In this document: one piece after another, positions 1 through 8,281 of the stretch
Layout of the letters: the number at the start of each line of letters is the position of its first letter
Position numbering within the stretch: the first letter of the stretch is position 1
The notes under the pieces: generated by a model
What the model was told of the DNA's origin: nothing
Seen by the model: only the letters and a program-made list of their open reading frames with translations
Databases searched by the model: none
DNA from: Streptomyces sp. CMB-StM0423
GTDB taxonomy: Bacteria; Actinomycetota; Actinomycetes; Streptomycetales; Streptomycetaceae
Direction of reading: 5' to 3'
Assembly: GCF_002847285.1 (NCBI RefSeq)
Contig: NZ_CP025407.1
Coordinates: forward strand, 2,358,501-2,422,500
DNA: 64,000 nucleotides
Program-made: the position numbers and the translations under genes

Positions 1-115
1 AGTCTCCGCGCGCCTCCCGGGATGCGGGAGGCGCGTCGGCTAATGCGGGGAGAGCTGGCGCGGAAAGTAACGCCAGTAATGCAGCCATGAGCAGTACAAG
101 GTAACTGCGTTTCAC
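1..115 (-). CDS. Possible secreted peptide, cut by left edge
   Basis: Minus-strand reading frame from a GTG at 115, preceded by an AGGGG box six bases upstream. An ATG two codons earlier touches the box and is less likely. The product begins with VKRSYLV, then a long hydrophobic stretch and a signal-peptidase-like ALA-DA site near residue 28, so it would be exported. Only about 38 codons lie in the window. A perfect 11-bp hairpin (9-35) lies in its visible 3' part, which could instead be a terminator, so the gene may be short or not real. Function unknown. Confidence 0.4.
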   Translation of the reverse strand, partial: MKRSYLVLLMAALLALLSAPALPALADAPPASREARGD

Positions 116-547
116 GGTCATCCCCTTCACTTGTGGAATGCGAATCGCGGGAGCTTGCGGATGACGGAGATTGGGGCATGCCTGTACAGATCGGCAACAT
201 TACCAGCCATTTCGGCAAGCAAACAACGACAGATGGCTTGGATTGAGCCAGTGAACGCGGCTGTGGCAAGAGCATTGGATCGGAAGAAATGCAGGTAGGC
301 GCCGCAAGAAAGACAGCGGAAATTGATGAATGTTGGCCGAATCCCGCATTGTCAGAAACGGCAGTCAGGCTGCACAGCTTGAACTTTTAGACACCGAAGG
401 TTGTAACGGTCCTTGATCCCTGCGGTACGACCGGAGCATCCGTTCGTGGTCCAGCCACGCACCGTTGATGTGCTGGAAGCTCCGGGCCCGCCTCGCCTTC
501 GCCCAACACCCCACCGCTTTCCCGCCACCACCGATAGGAGATCCGCC
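116..547. other. Gene-free stretch of lower GC
   Basis: No convincing coding frame on either strand. The first 230 bases are clearly less GC-rich than the region to the right and look like intergenic or decayed DNA at an element boundary. Only the divergent upstream regions of the flanking genes are assigned here. Confidence 0.5.
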
Positions 548-905
548 TTGCCCGAAGCACCAGCAGAGTCGTTCATGACGATCCGGCACACCATCACCGG
601 CGAGATCACCACCACCGGCTACAACGCCGCCGCCCGGCGGATCCTCCTCCAGGCCGGCTTCGAAGAGACGCCAGGCTGCGCCTGCCGAGCGACGGAACCC
701 GGTACGGAGCGGACGCACGGGCCTGCTGGGCAGCCGGCGAGCTGCTCGTCGCCGGCCATCCCCTGCACCTGGGCCGAGCCCTGGGTCGGCCGGTGAGCGC
801 CGACGGTAAGCCGCGGTTGGCCCGGTCGCCGGTGTCGGCACAGTCCGTGATCCGCTCCGAGAGCGGCCAGCCTCTCCAGCGCATCGCCCGCACCCGCACC
901 TGTTG
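548..905 (+). pseudogene. Frameshifted small hypothetical gene
   Basis: A GGAG box seven bases upstream points to a TTG start at 548. The first frame reads through an ITTTGYNAAARRILLQAGF segment and then loses coding character near 670. A neighbouring frame then takes over with strong third-position GC (RLRLPSDGTRYGADARACW and onward) and stops at 905. The two halves together give about 118 residues with a tail that leads straight into the next gene's ribosome-binding site. I infer a single-base frameshift or a sequencing error. The family is not recognised; other proteins of this element share the pattern of an 'AAGF' turn near the C-terminal half. Confidence 0.45.
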
Positions 906-918
906 AAGGGGCCTCGTT

Positions 919-2124
919 TTGACCACTCCCGGAACGCCTGCCCGTCCAGCGCGCACCAAGGGCGGCGAACTACGGGCCAAGGTGGCCCGACTGCTGGCCG
1001 ACCGGCCGGCGGACACGCTCACCATCGGGGACATGGCCAGGCAGCTGGGCCACTCCCACGGCGCCGTCCGCAACGCCGCCCTCACCCTGGTGCGGCGCGG
1101 CGAGGCCGACCAAGGCGGCACCGGACAACCGGAGTTCCGCGCGAACGCGAAAACCGCCGCAGCCGCGCAGACCGCTGTGATCAGCCCACCGGGCACCCAC
1201 TCTCCCCGCGCCCGGGCGGCCGCGGCCCGCACGACCATTCCCGCAGCAGCCACGCCCAGGCAGACCGGCCCGATCCGCCGCGCGGGGGGCCAGGTCTACC
1301 ACCCCCGGGAGCTGGCCGATCTGCCCGACGTCGAGGCGTTGAATCGCTTGCGCGACGCCGACGTGCCGGTGCTGCTCTACGGCCCTCCGGGCACCGGCAA
1401 GACGAGTCTGGTCGAGGCGGCGTTCGCGGACCTGCTCACCGTCGCCGGTGACGGCGACACCACGGTCGGCGACTTGATCGGCGAGTACACACAGGACGAC
1501 GCGGGTGCCTACGTCTTCCAGTACGGTCCGCTGGTCACCGCGATGACCGAGGGCCGCGCCCTGCTGATCGACGATGCCACCTTGATCTCACCGAAGGTCC
1601 TGGCGGCGCTGTATCCCGCGATGGACGGGCGCAGGCAGATCCAGGTCAAGGCCCACAAGGGCGAGACCGTCAAGGCCGAGCCGGGCTTCTACGTGGTGGC
1701 GGGCCACAATCCCGGCGTCCACGGGGCGGTGTTGACGGAGGCGCTCGCGAGCCGGTTCAGCGTGCAAATCCAGATCGGCACGGACTATGACCTCGCCCTG
1801 GCGCTGAGGATCGATGCCCGGGTGGTCCGGGTCGCCCGACACCTCTCCCAGCAGGTCGAACTCGGCGAGCTGGGCTGGGCCCCCCAACTGCGGGAACTGC
1901 TCAGCTACCAGAGGACGGAGGCCGTCCTGGGCACCAAAGCCGCGCTCGCGAACCTGGTCGGCATCGCTCCTGTGGAGGATCGCGACGCCGTCGCCGCTGC
2001 CGTCATCAAGGTTGCCGGTGTCAAGGAGGTTGCGCCCCTCACTCTCGGCAAGCAGCTCTCCGCCTCGGCCGTCCTGCAGCCCCCGGGCAGCGCCGGCTCC
2101 GCGCACCGGGGCCGCTCGCGGTGA
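919..2124 (+). CDS. MoxR-like AAA+ ATPase with N-terminal HTH
   Basis: The TTG start has a GAAGGGG box eight bases upstream; the protein has 401 residues. Residues about 10-70 look like a winged-helix DNA-binding domain (TIGDMARQLGHSHGAVRNAA). A low-complexity linker leads to an AAA+ domain with Walker A GPPGTGKTS near residues 155-163 and Walker B ALLIDDATL near 213-221, followed by a sensor-like GHNPG segment. This matches the MoxR/CbbQ group of chaperone ATPases, which remodel or activate partner proteins and are usually encoded beside a VWA protein. The next gene is exactly that and overlaps it by GTGA, so the two probably act as one ATP-driven chaperone pair. The substrate is unknown. 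Confidence 0.8.
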   Translation: MTTPGTPARPARTKGGELRAKVARLLADRPADTLTIGDMARQLGHSHGAVRNAALTLVRRGEADQGGTGQPEFRANAKTAAAAQTAVISPPGTHSPRARAAAARTTIPAAATPRQTGPIRRAGGQVYHPRELADLPDVEALNRLRDADVPVLLYGPPGTGKTSLVEAAFADLLTVAGDGDTTVGDLIGEYTQDDAGAYVFQYGPLVTAMTEGRALLIDDATLISPKVLAALYPAMDGRRQIQVKAHKGETVKAEPGFYVVAGHNPGVHGAVLTEALASRFSVQIQIGTDYDLALALRIDARVVRVARHLSQQVELGELGWAPQLRELLSYQRTEAVLGTKAALANLVGIAPVEDRDAVAAAVIKVAGVKEVAPLTLGKQLSASAVLQPPGSAGSAHRGRSR

Positions 2125-3920
2125 GCGTCCACCACCACGTCCAGTCCCCCGCCACCACGCCGGACGAGGACGCCGACCTCGCGCGATGGGACGACGACGG
2201 CGCCCCGCCCGCGCAACCGCGTTCCTCCCCGGACGCGTGGCTGCGCGTGGGAGCCGAACTCGGCGATCGGCTGGTCGCCCTCTGTGGCCGCCAGGACCTC
2301 CTGGTCACCTGCCGCCCCGGCACGCGCAGCGGCGCACCGGCCGCGTTCTTCCCCGCTCTGGGCGAGGTCGAGTTCGACGCCGGCCTGTTCGCCCCGCTTA
2401 AGCCCCACGAGATCCATCCGCGGATCGTGGGCGATGAGGAGCGGTATCCCGCCGCCTGGGGAGTGTTCGTCCACGAGGCCGCGCACGCGGCCCACTCCGT
2501 CTGGACGAAGACTGCCGGAGCGAACCCCCGTGTCGTCGAGGCCGCGCTCCTGCTGGAGGAGAGCCGTGTCGAAGGCGCACACCTGATCACGCGGCCCACG
2601 GACCGCACGTACCTGCGCACCAGTGCCCGAACCCTGATCATGCCCGACATCGCCCACCCCACCCTTCAGGGCATCGAGCACGCCGCCGCCGTGGCGGCCC
2701 TGGTCCTCGGCCGCCGTGACGTCGGCATCCTGGACGCCGGCGAGACCCGGGCCGTCGCCGATCTGTGCGAAAAGGTGCTGGGCGCAAACCTGCTGGCCAC
2801 ACTCACCCGCATCTGGACCGCAGCCCACCAGTGCGCCGACCACGACGCCACGACCATGCTCGCGCACGCTCAAGAATGGTGCGACGCTCTGGACACCTCG
2901 GCCCCCGCCCTGCCCGTGCCGGAGAACCTCACCGATCTACTGTCGGGCGCCGTGGGGGTCGTCATGGACAGCACGGCAGCCACCGACGCCGCCGACCTCG
3001 CGGCACAGGCCGCAGCGACCAACGCCATAGCCACCCGGTCAAGGGCACAGGCCAACGACCGTGCCCAGCAGGCCAGTCGGCGACGCCAGGCCGCCGCCAC
3101 CGCGAGTTCCGTATTCAACTCCGGCGGCGCCACCGTCACCCCCGACGGCACACCGGCGCCCTACGCCACCCCGGTCACCGGCACCCGCAGGCCCACCGCC
3201 GCCGAGCAGAGTGCCGCCGCGCGCCTGAGCCGCGCCCTGCGTGCCGCCGCCTACCGCGAGCGGACCGAGGAGCGGACCACCAGCCCCACCCCGCCCGGCC
3301 GCCTCAACATGCGCGCGGCCCTCGCCCGCGACGCTCAGCGCGCGGCCGGGTCGGTCCCCACCGCAGAACCGTTCACCCACACCCGCCGCCGAAACTCCCC
3401 CACCCCACCGCTGCGTGCGGGTATCGCCGTTGACGTCTCCGGCTCCATGCGTGCCGCCTGCGCGCCCGTCGCGTCCGCAGCCTGGATCGTGGCACGCGCA
3501 GCAGCCCTGACCGACCCCGACTCCCGCACCGCCACCATCGCCTACGACACGCACCTGACCGCACTGACCCGACCCACCCACCGGGCACCGGAGCGCGTGA
3601 CAACGTTCGATGCCAACGGCAGCGACCACAACCTCGGCGACGCCATCGACGCACTCGACCACGGCCTCGAACTCAGCCGCCCCGGCACCGGCCGCCTCCT
3701 CGTGATCGTCACCGACGCCCGGTACGACAGCGACGAAACCGCTCAAGCCGTCACCCGCGTCAAGCAGCTCACGACCGCCGGCTGCGCCGTACTCCAGCTC
3801 ACCCTCACCGCCAAGTCCCGCCACTTGCCGGGGACCACCTTGCTGCACCTGCCCCAGCCCTCCAGCGCTCCCGTCGCCATCGCCACGGCGGCCACAGACG
3901 CCATCCGCAGGACACGCTGA
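2121..3920 (+). CDS. VWA-domain protein with HExxH motif, MoxR partner
   Basis: The 599-residue product starts at GTG, overlapping the ATPase stop by four bases, so translation is probably coupled. The C-terminal third is a von Willebrand A domain with a MIDAS motif DVSGSM near residue 438, the metal-dependent adhesion fold seen in partners of MoxR ATPases. The N-terminal half has HEAAH at about 118-122, a zinc-metalloprotease type HExxH motif, followed by an acidic LLEESRVEG segment that could give the third ligand. An Ala/Thr-rich linker lies between. The combination suggests a metal-dependent effector loaded by the ATPase. Peptidase activity is inferred only; the fold could be inactive. 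Confidence 0.75.
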   Translation: MSVHHHVQSPATTPDEDADLARWDDDGAPPAQPRSSPDAWLRVGAELGDRLVALCGRQDLLVTCRPGTRSGAPAAFFPALGEVEFDAGLFAPLKPHEIHPRIVGDEERYPAAWGVFVHEAAHAAHSVWTKTAGANPRVVEAALLLEESRVEGAHLITRPTDRTYLRTSARTLIMPDIAHPTLQGIEHAAAVAALVLGRRDVGILDAGETRAVADLCEKVLGANLLATLTRIWTAAHQCADHDATTMLAHAQEWCDALDTSAPALPVPENLTDLLSGAVGVVMDSTAATDAADLAAQAAATNAIATRSRAQANDRAQQASRRRQAAATASSVFNSGGATVTPDGTPAPYATPVTGTRRPTAAEQSAAARLSRALRAAAYRERTEERTTSPTPPGRLNMRAALARDAQRAAGSVPTAEPFTHTRRRNSPTPPLRAGIAVDVSGSMRAACAPVASAAWIVARAAALTDPDSRTATIAYDTHLTALTRPTHRAPERVTTFDANGSDHNLGDAIDALDHGLELSRPGTGRLLVIVTDARYDSDETAQAVTRVKQLTTAGCAVLQLTLTAKSRHLPGTTLLHLPQPSSAPVAIATAATDAIRRTR

Positions 3921-3994
3921 GACGACGCAGAAGGCGGAAGCGTCCCCGAGACCACCGCCAAGCACTCCAGACCACCTCCGTCCGCCGCATGAGT

Positions 3995-4011
3995 CGTGCA
4001 TCTGATGCACG
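3995..4011. promoter_or_regulatory. Perfect palindrome upstream of next gene
   Basis: Two perfect 7-bp arms (CGTGCAT and ATGCACG) separated by three bases lie about 55 bases before the TTG start at 4067, in the only sizeable gap between the VWA gene and the next operon. This is the size of a dimeric regulator site. No cognate regulator can be named. Confidence 0.35.
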
Positions 4012-4066
4012 CCCCCTCCGCAACGACGCAGGCCACCACCCCAACCGCCAACGAAAGGCACTCGAT

Positions 4067-4621
4067 TTGAAGCCCCAGACCAGCAGCCCGACCTCGAATG
4101 TAACGCCCATCAAACGGAATTCCCCGGGGGTCCCTACGCACTGGACCGTCGAGCACTCCTGCACTCACGAGGTCGTCCACGACCTGTCCGACCGCCCGGC
4201 CGACCGGCGCGCGGGATTCGCCCGCTGGCTCGCCGAGCGGGACTGCCCCGACTGCTGGAAAGCAGCCCGTGACACCGACTCCGACTCCCGGCAGGAGTGG
4301 CTCACCGCCCGCCGCGCCGCCGAGCAGCAGGCCGCCGAAGACTGGACGCGCCGGTTCGACATGCCGCCGCTGGAAGGCCCGGAGAAGACGCTGGCGTGGG
4401 GTGAGCGCACCCGTCACCACCTGATGGCCGCCGCGTACACCGAGCTGGTCGTCGAAGGGACCTGGGAGGAGGCCGACTGGGCGGAGGTGGAGGACAAGGC
4501 GCGCTCGATCACCCGGGCCGGGTGGTGGATCGACCAGCGGGACGCCGACGGCTGTGACCTGCCCGAACTCCTTGACGCTGCAGGCGAAGACGACCGCGGG
4601 ACGGAGAACCCGTTCCGCTGA
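4067..4621 (+). CDS. Hypothetical protein with Cys/His pairs
   Basis: Starts at TTG with a GAAAGG box; 184 residues. The visible features are HSCTHEVVHDL near residue 25 and RDCPDCWKAA near 63, spaced like a small zinc-binding unit, followed by charged helical sequence with many Glu and Trp residues. No transmembrane segment or signal peptide is seen. It begins a new run of genes after a palindrome and comes before another protein that also carries a CPDC motif. I do not recognise the family. Confidence 0.6.
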   Translation: MKPQTSSPTSNVTPIKRNSPGVPTHWTVEHSCTHEVVHDLSDRPADRRAGFARWLAERDCPDCWKAARDTDSDSRQEWLTARRAAEQQAAEDWTRRFDMPPLEGPEKTLAWGERTRHHLMAAAYTELVVEGTWEEADWAEVEDKARSITRAGWWIDQRDADGCDLPELLDAAGEDDRGTENPFR

Positions 4622-4720
4622 GCGGGCCGGAACATAGCCGGTGATCGCCGGTTAGGCAAACCGGCGAATCTCCGGACCATTGTTCCTCCCGCCCCGTCTG
4701 CTTCGCGTGGAAGGAACCGC

Positions 4721-5149
4721 ATGCCCGTGCCCCCGCCACCCACCTCGGTGCTCGTCCCGACGCCGGACCCGCTCACTCCCCACCGGGACATCACGGCCCA
4801 GCACTTCCGGGCCGGGGAAACGGTCGTCGTCTTGAAGGGCGTGGCCGGCGGCGAGCTGTGGGGAGATGCGATGCGGGTGGTCGCCCCGTCGTGGCACACC
4901 CCGACCGAGGAGAACGGCTGGCGGCTGCGCAACGCGACTGGCGGCGCGCAGTCCTATCTCACCGCCCACCCCCGCTACCTGCTGCACCTCTCACGCCGCT
5001 GCCCCGACTGCCTGATCCACCTGCGGGCCATGGAGGACACCTTCCTGCCCAAGTTCGCCAGCAGCGACGAGATCATCGACTGCGGCTGGTACACGATCAA
5101 CGCCCTCAACTACCTGATCCACATCGCGGACAAGCGGAGCGGCTGGTGA
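4721..5149 (+). CDS. Hypothetical protein with CPDC motif
   Basis: ATG start with a GGAAGG box; 142 residues. The N-terminus is proline-rich, the middle is a small beta-rich segment (FRAGETVVVLKGVAGGELWG), and the C-terminal half contains CPDCLIHL and a conserved-looking WYTINALNYLI. The stop overlaps the GTG of the relaxase-like gene, so the two are probably translated together, which suggests a role linked to DNA processing or transfer. The family is unknown to me. Confidence 0.6.
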   Translation: MPVPPPPTSVLVPTPDPLTPHRDITAQHFRAGETVVVLKGVAGGELWGDAMRVVAPSWHTPTEENGWRLRNATGGAQSYLTAHPRYLLHLSRRCPDCLIHLRAMEDTFLPKFASSDEIIDCGWYTINALNYLIHIADKRSGW

Positions 5150-5997
5150 TCCCCCGCATCCACCAGCGCACCCACACCGCCGTCGAGCCCCTCGCCCAAG
5201 CCCTGGGGCGGCCGGTATCACCCGAGGACGGGCTGACCGAACACACGGTCGTCGCCTACTGGCCGGGCCTCGACGACTACACGCAGGACGACGAGCAGCG
5301 GACGTGGACGTCCGCGCAGTGGGCCGAGCACCTCGAAGACCCCTACGCGGACCACCCGTACGCCGCCAGCCGATACGGCGACCGCCACGCCATCTTCCAC
5401 CTCGACGTCACGCTCGCCCCAGAAGACCGGACCCTCACCGGCCCCGAGTGGGCCGAAATTGCCCACCGCCTGGCCCGGGCCTCCGGGATCCAGATTCCGG
5501 GAAGCTCTCACGCACGAGAGTGCCGGTGGGTCGCCCTCCAGGCCCGGCCGGGACGGCTGGACCTGATCGCCAGCCTCATCCGGCTCGGCGGAGCCTGGTA
5601 CAACCCGCCCGCCGATATCGCGCGGCGCGTCTCCGACGAGGCCCGGCGTATCGAGGCGGACCTGCGGCTGATCCCCGTCTACGACACCCCCCGAACCCGG
5701 TCCGGCAACCGCCCCGTGCCCACGGCGCAGACGCAGCTCGCTGCCGTCCTGGCCCAGCTCGCCGACGAACAGACCGGTCCGCTGGCCGCGGTGCGCGGCC
5801 TCGTGGAACACACCGCCCAGCGGATCACCCGCCGGCCGACCGCCGCCGGGACCGGCACGGCACACCGCCTGGAGCTGATCGCCCGCCGCATCCACGCCCT
5901 CCAGCAGGACCTGGATGCCACCGCACACGACATGACCCAGCCCACACCGGCCGTCACACCGGCTGCTGCCCGGCCGGCCGCACACCGATCACAGTAG
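5146..5997 (+). CDS. Relaxase/mobilisation-like protein, HxH motif replaced
   Basis: GTG start overlapping the previous stop; 283 residues. The segment from HAIFHLDVTL through PEDRTLTGPEWAEIA to CRWVALQ and EARRIEADL follows the layout of actinobacterial relaxases, which nick and carry the transferred strand at an origin of transfer. In active relatives the strand after CRWVA carries the metal-binding DHIHI residues; here the matching place reads GRLDLIAS. The C-terminal 100 residues are helical with coiled-coil character. I infer a relaxase-fold protein that has lost the usual metal site, perhaps an accessory factor. The assignment comes from my memory of the family pattern, without an alignment. 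Confidence 0.5.
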   Translation: MIPRIHQRTHTAVEPLAQALGRPVSPEDGLTEHTVVAYWPGLDDYTQDDEQRTWTSAQWAEHLEDPYADHPYAASRYGDRHAIFHLDVTLAPEDRTLTGPEWAEIAHRLARASGIQIPGSSHARECRWVALQARPGRLDLIASLIRLGGAWYNPPADIARRVSDEARRIEADLRLIPVYDTPRTRSGNRPVPTAQTQLAAVLAQLADEQTGPLAAVRGLVEHTAQRITRRPTAAGTGTAHRLELIARRIHALQQDLDATAHDMTQPTPAVTPAAARPAAHRSQ

Positions 5998-6010
5998 GAG
6001 AAACGTTCCT

Positions 6011-6703
6011 TTGTCCACCGCCGGACAACTCCTGGACATCCGCCGCGCCCCGCATTCCGGTGAACTCCTCGCCCGCGGCGGCGACCGGGCCGCGCACAGC
6101 ATCCTGCAGCGCACCGGATTCGTCGCCGTCGTCCGCGTCCACGAGACCTACCACCGCGCCCCCACCGGCCTGACCGAAGCCGACGAGGCCCGCCTGGGCA
6201 CCGAAGCCGTCGCCCGGCTCCGCACTGCCGGGTACCGCGTCGAATGCGACGAAGCCTTCGACACCGACGCGCGTCCGGCCGGTTACCTCCCGCTGGGCGC
6301 CGGCGTCGCCCACCTCGCCGACCTCCTCCGCAAAGCCACCACCACCGCCGAGGCGGCCCACGTGCTCACCGAGGTGACCGCCCCGCACGACGGCGTCCTG
6401 GCCGCGCTGGACGACGTCCTCCTCGCCGCCGCCGAGTTCCACGACCACCTCGGCGACGCTGCCGACCCGCACATCGCGCGGCGCCTGCGCTACCTCGCCG
6501 ACCACCACTTGCGCGCCGTGCGCACCGACCTGGCCTGGACCCGCGACGCGTTCGCCGACCGCCATGCCGCCCACCCCGGCCGCAGCACCTGCACCGAACA
6601 GGTCCCCGCCGGCGAGCCGGAGCGCTCCGCGGTGTGCGCATGCCCGCCGCCGTGCAGCGTGCCGCCGGCGCCGCCGGACATCGTCACGGTCCTGCGCCGC
6701 TGA
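6011..6703 (+). CDS. Hypothetical helical protein
   Basis: TTG start preceded by GGAG eleven bases upstream; 230 residues. The first 90 residues look globular (DRAAHSILQRTGFVAVVRVH, then a GYRVECDEAF strand) and the rest is mostly helix (HLADLLRKATTTAEAAHVL). The C-terminus carries five cysteines in a short Pro/Cys segment (VCACPPPC) that could bind metal. It lies in the run of small element proteins between the relaxase-like gene and the DUF317 genes. Not recognised. Confidence 0.55.
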   Translation: MSTAGQLLDIRRAPHSGELLARGGDRAAHSILQRTGFVAVVRVHETYHRAPTGLTEADEARLGTEAVARLRTAGYRVECDEAFDTDARPAGYLPLGAGVAHLADLLRKATTTAEAAHVLTEVTAPHDGVLAALDDVLLAAAEFHDHLGDAADPHIARRLRYLADHHLRAVRTDLAWTRDAFADRHAAHPGRSTCTEQVPAGEPERSAVCACPPPCSVPPAPPDIVTVLRR

Positions 6704-6733
6704 CCTCACCGCCCACCCTCCGTCAAGGACACC

Positions 6734-7510
6734 ATGCACGATCACGACACCACCGGGCGTCTGGCCTCGTACGCCGACGTCCTCGCCGACCAGCTTCCCG
6801 GCACCTGGACCACCACCCACCTGCCGACGAAGAACAGGGACGACCTTTCCTACCTCGCCGGTCTCGCCGACCTGGCCGAGCGCATCTGGGACCTGGATCT
6901 GGCCGCTGCATCCCTCGCGGAGCAGCCCCTGCAGCAGGCCGCCGTCCTCAGCCGCCCGGACGGCGCCCAACTCGCCCTCTTCGACCGGCATGACGCAGGC
7001 GACGGGTTCCTCATCGCCCCGGTCGCTCCGCGCGCTCTGCCCGACGAGGCGTACCGCGCCGTACGCGAGCCAGGCGGCATCGCCCTTGCCGGCGATCCGT
7101 TCCTGGACGCCGAGGCGGTCACCGGTGACCTCCTCGTCCGCTACGACGCCGCGCTCGCCGAAGTCCGGCACAACGCCCTGGGCGGCACACAGCCGTCCCA
7201 GCCGGACCGGCTCGTGCTGACCTGGCAGCCGGACGGCAGCATCGCCACCGCCCCCGTCGGCGAAACCGCCGGCCCCGTCCTGACGGCGGCCGGGTTCGTC
7301 CAGGACCCGCACACCGGCATCTACAGCCTCGCCGCGGACGACACCCAGACCCAGGCGCGCGCGGTGCGCGCGATCGGCCCGCAGCTCGACGACCTCGGCA
7401 TCACCACCGCACTGCAGCACCCCACGAGCCGGAGTGCGCCCTCCCCAGCGCCGTCCACCTCGCCGCCCCCCGAAGGCTCCCGTCCTTCGCGGGCCGGCAG
7501 GTCTCGATGA
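6734..7510 (+). CDS. Hypothetical protein, element family
   Basis: ATG start with an AAGGA box; 258 residues. It starts with an acidic helical region, continues into mixed alpha/beta sequence, and ends in a strand-turn unit (VLTAAGFVQDPHTGIYSL) that resembles segments of other proteins in this element, such as the products at 548 and 19232. The last 35 residues are low-complexity Pro/Ser. The stop overlaps the next ATG (ATGA). No catalytic motif is seen and the function is unknown. Confidence 0.55.
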   Translation: MHDHDTTGRLASYADVLADQLPGTWTTTHLPTKNRDDLSYLAGLADLAERIWDLDLAAASLAEQPLQQAAVLSRPDGAQLALFDRHDAGDGFLIAPVAPRALPDEAYRAVREPGGIALAGDPFLDAEAVTGDLLVRYDAALAEVRHNALGGTQPSQPDRLVLTWQPDGSIATAPVGETAGPVLTAAGFVQDPHTGIYSLAADDTQTQARAVRAIGPQLDDLGITTALQHPTSRSAPSPAPSTSPPPEGSRPSRAGRSR

Positions 7511-7662
7511 AGAGGGAATGCGGGTTCGATGTGCTGGAGTACGTCACCCTCACCAAGGACCCCCACACCGAGCTGGTCGTCGCCATCGGCGGAACCTACA
7601 TGCCGCCGCGACGGGCAGCACAGCCCGCTCAGCCCCCGGCCGCCCCTCGGGGGCACCGCTGA
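7507..7662 (+). CDS. Small hypothetical protein, translationally coupled
   Basis: An ATG overlapping the previous stop by four bases opens a 51-codon frame (MKRECGFDVLEYVTL onward) that ends in a Pro/Ala/Arg tail. The overlap is the main reason to accept it. Third-position GC is high. No known domain. Confidence 0.45.
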   Translation: MKRECGFDVLEYVTLTKDPHTELVVAIGGTYMPPRRAAQPAQPPAAPRGHR

Positions 7663-7689
7663 CCAGCATCTGACCTTTCGGAGAGACCC

Positions 7690-7869
7690 GTAGCACCCCG
7701 CACTCCCCCGCCGATCACCCACCGTCTCAAGCCCCGCCTCGCGACCGCCCTGTTCCGCGGCTACCTCCGCGCCTGCACCCCCGCCGCCAGCGACCGCCTG
7801 CTGGCCGGCACGCGCCCCGACCCCACCGCCACCGAAATCCGCAGGATCGGGCACCGCCACCACCACTGA
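7690..7869 (+). CDS. Possible small protein lacking a normal start
   Basis: A coding-like frame (HRLKPRLATALFRGYLRAC and onward) ends at TGA 7869. A GGAGAG box sits at 7680-7685, but the codon at the expected place (7690) is GTA, which is not a known start, and no ATG, GTG, TTG or CTG follows in frame before the body of the peptide. Either the start codon has been lost or the frame is not translated. Confidence 0.3.
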   Translation, partial: VAPRTPPPITHRLKPRLATALFRGYLRACTPAASDRLLAGTRPDPTATEIRRIGHRHHH

Positions 7870-7891
7870 ACGCCTCCCGCCCTGGAGCCGC

Positions 7892-8281
7892 ATGCCCCGA
7901 CCCACCGGATACGCCGAGAGGCTGACCGACGACATCACCCACCGAATCGCCCTGCTCGCCGACCACCTCTCCCAACTCCCCCCAGACCAGGCGGCACAGG
8001 TCATCGCCCGCACCCTGGACTCCGCCCCGGAGACAGGTCTCCTCGGCGCCGTCACCCACCTCATGGCCGTCAGCAGCGTGTTCGCCAAGAACCAGACCGC
8101 ACGAGGCACTCTCCCGCCGGAGGTGTGGCTGGCCCTGGGCCGAGCCGCAAACACCCTCGACGACATCGCACGCGACCTGGACGAACACCTCGACGTTTTG
8201 CGCCACGTCGGCAACCGGCCCGCCGAGCCGGAAGCGGCGCCGCCCGCTCCTGCACCGCCCGTCGACCGGCGGCGCCGGTGA
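7892..8281 (+). CDS. Hypothetical helical protein
   Basis: ATG start with a GGAG box; 129 residues. The sequence is almost wholly helical with heptad-like leucines (HRIALLADHLSQLPPDQ, ANTLDDIARDLDEHLDVL) and a Pro/Arg tail. It overlaps the following DUF317 gene by GTGA. The helical character resembles the proteins at 15783 and 9129. Function unknown. Confidence 0.55.
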   Translation: MPRPTGYAERLTDDITHRIALLADHLSQLPPDQAAQVIARTLDSAPETGLLGAVTHLMAVSSVFAKNQTARGTLPPEVWLALGRAANTLDDIARDLDEHLDVLRHVGNRPAEPEAAPPAPAPPVDRRRR

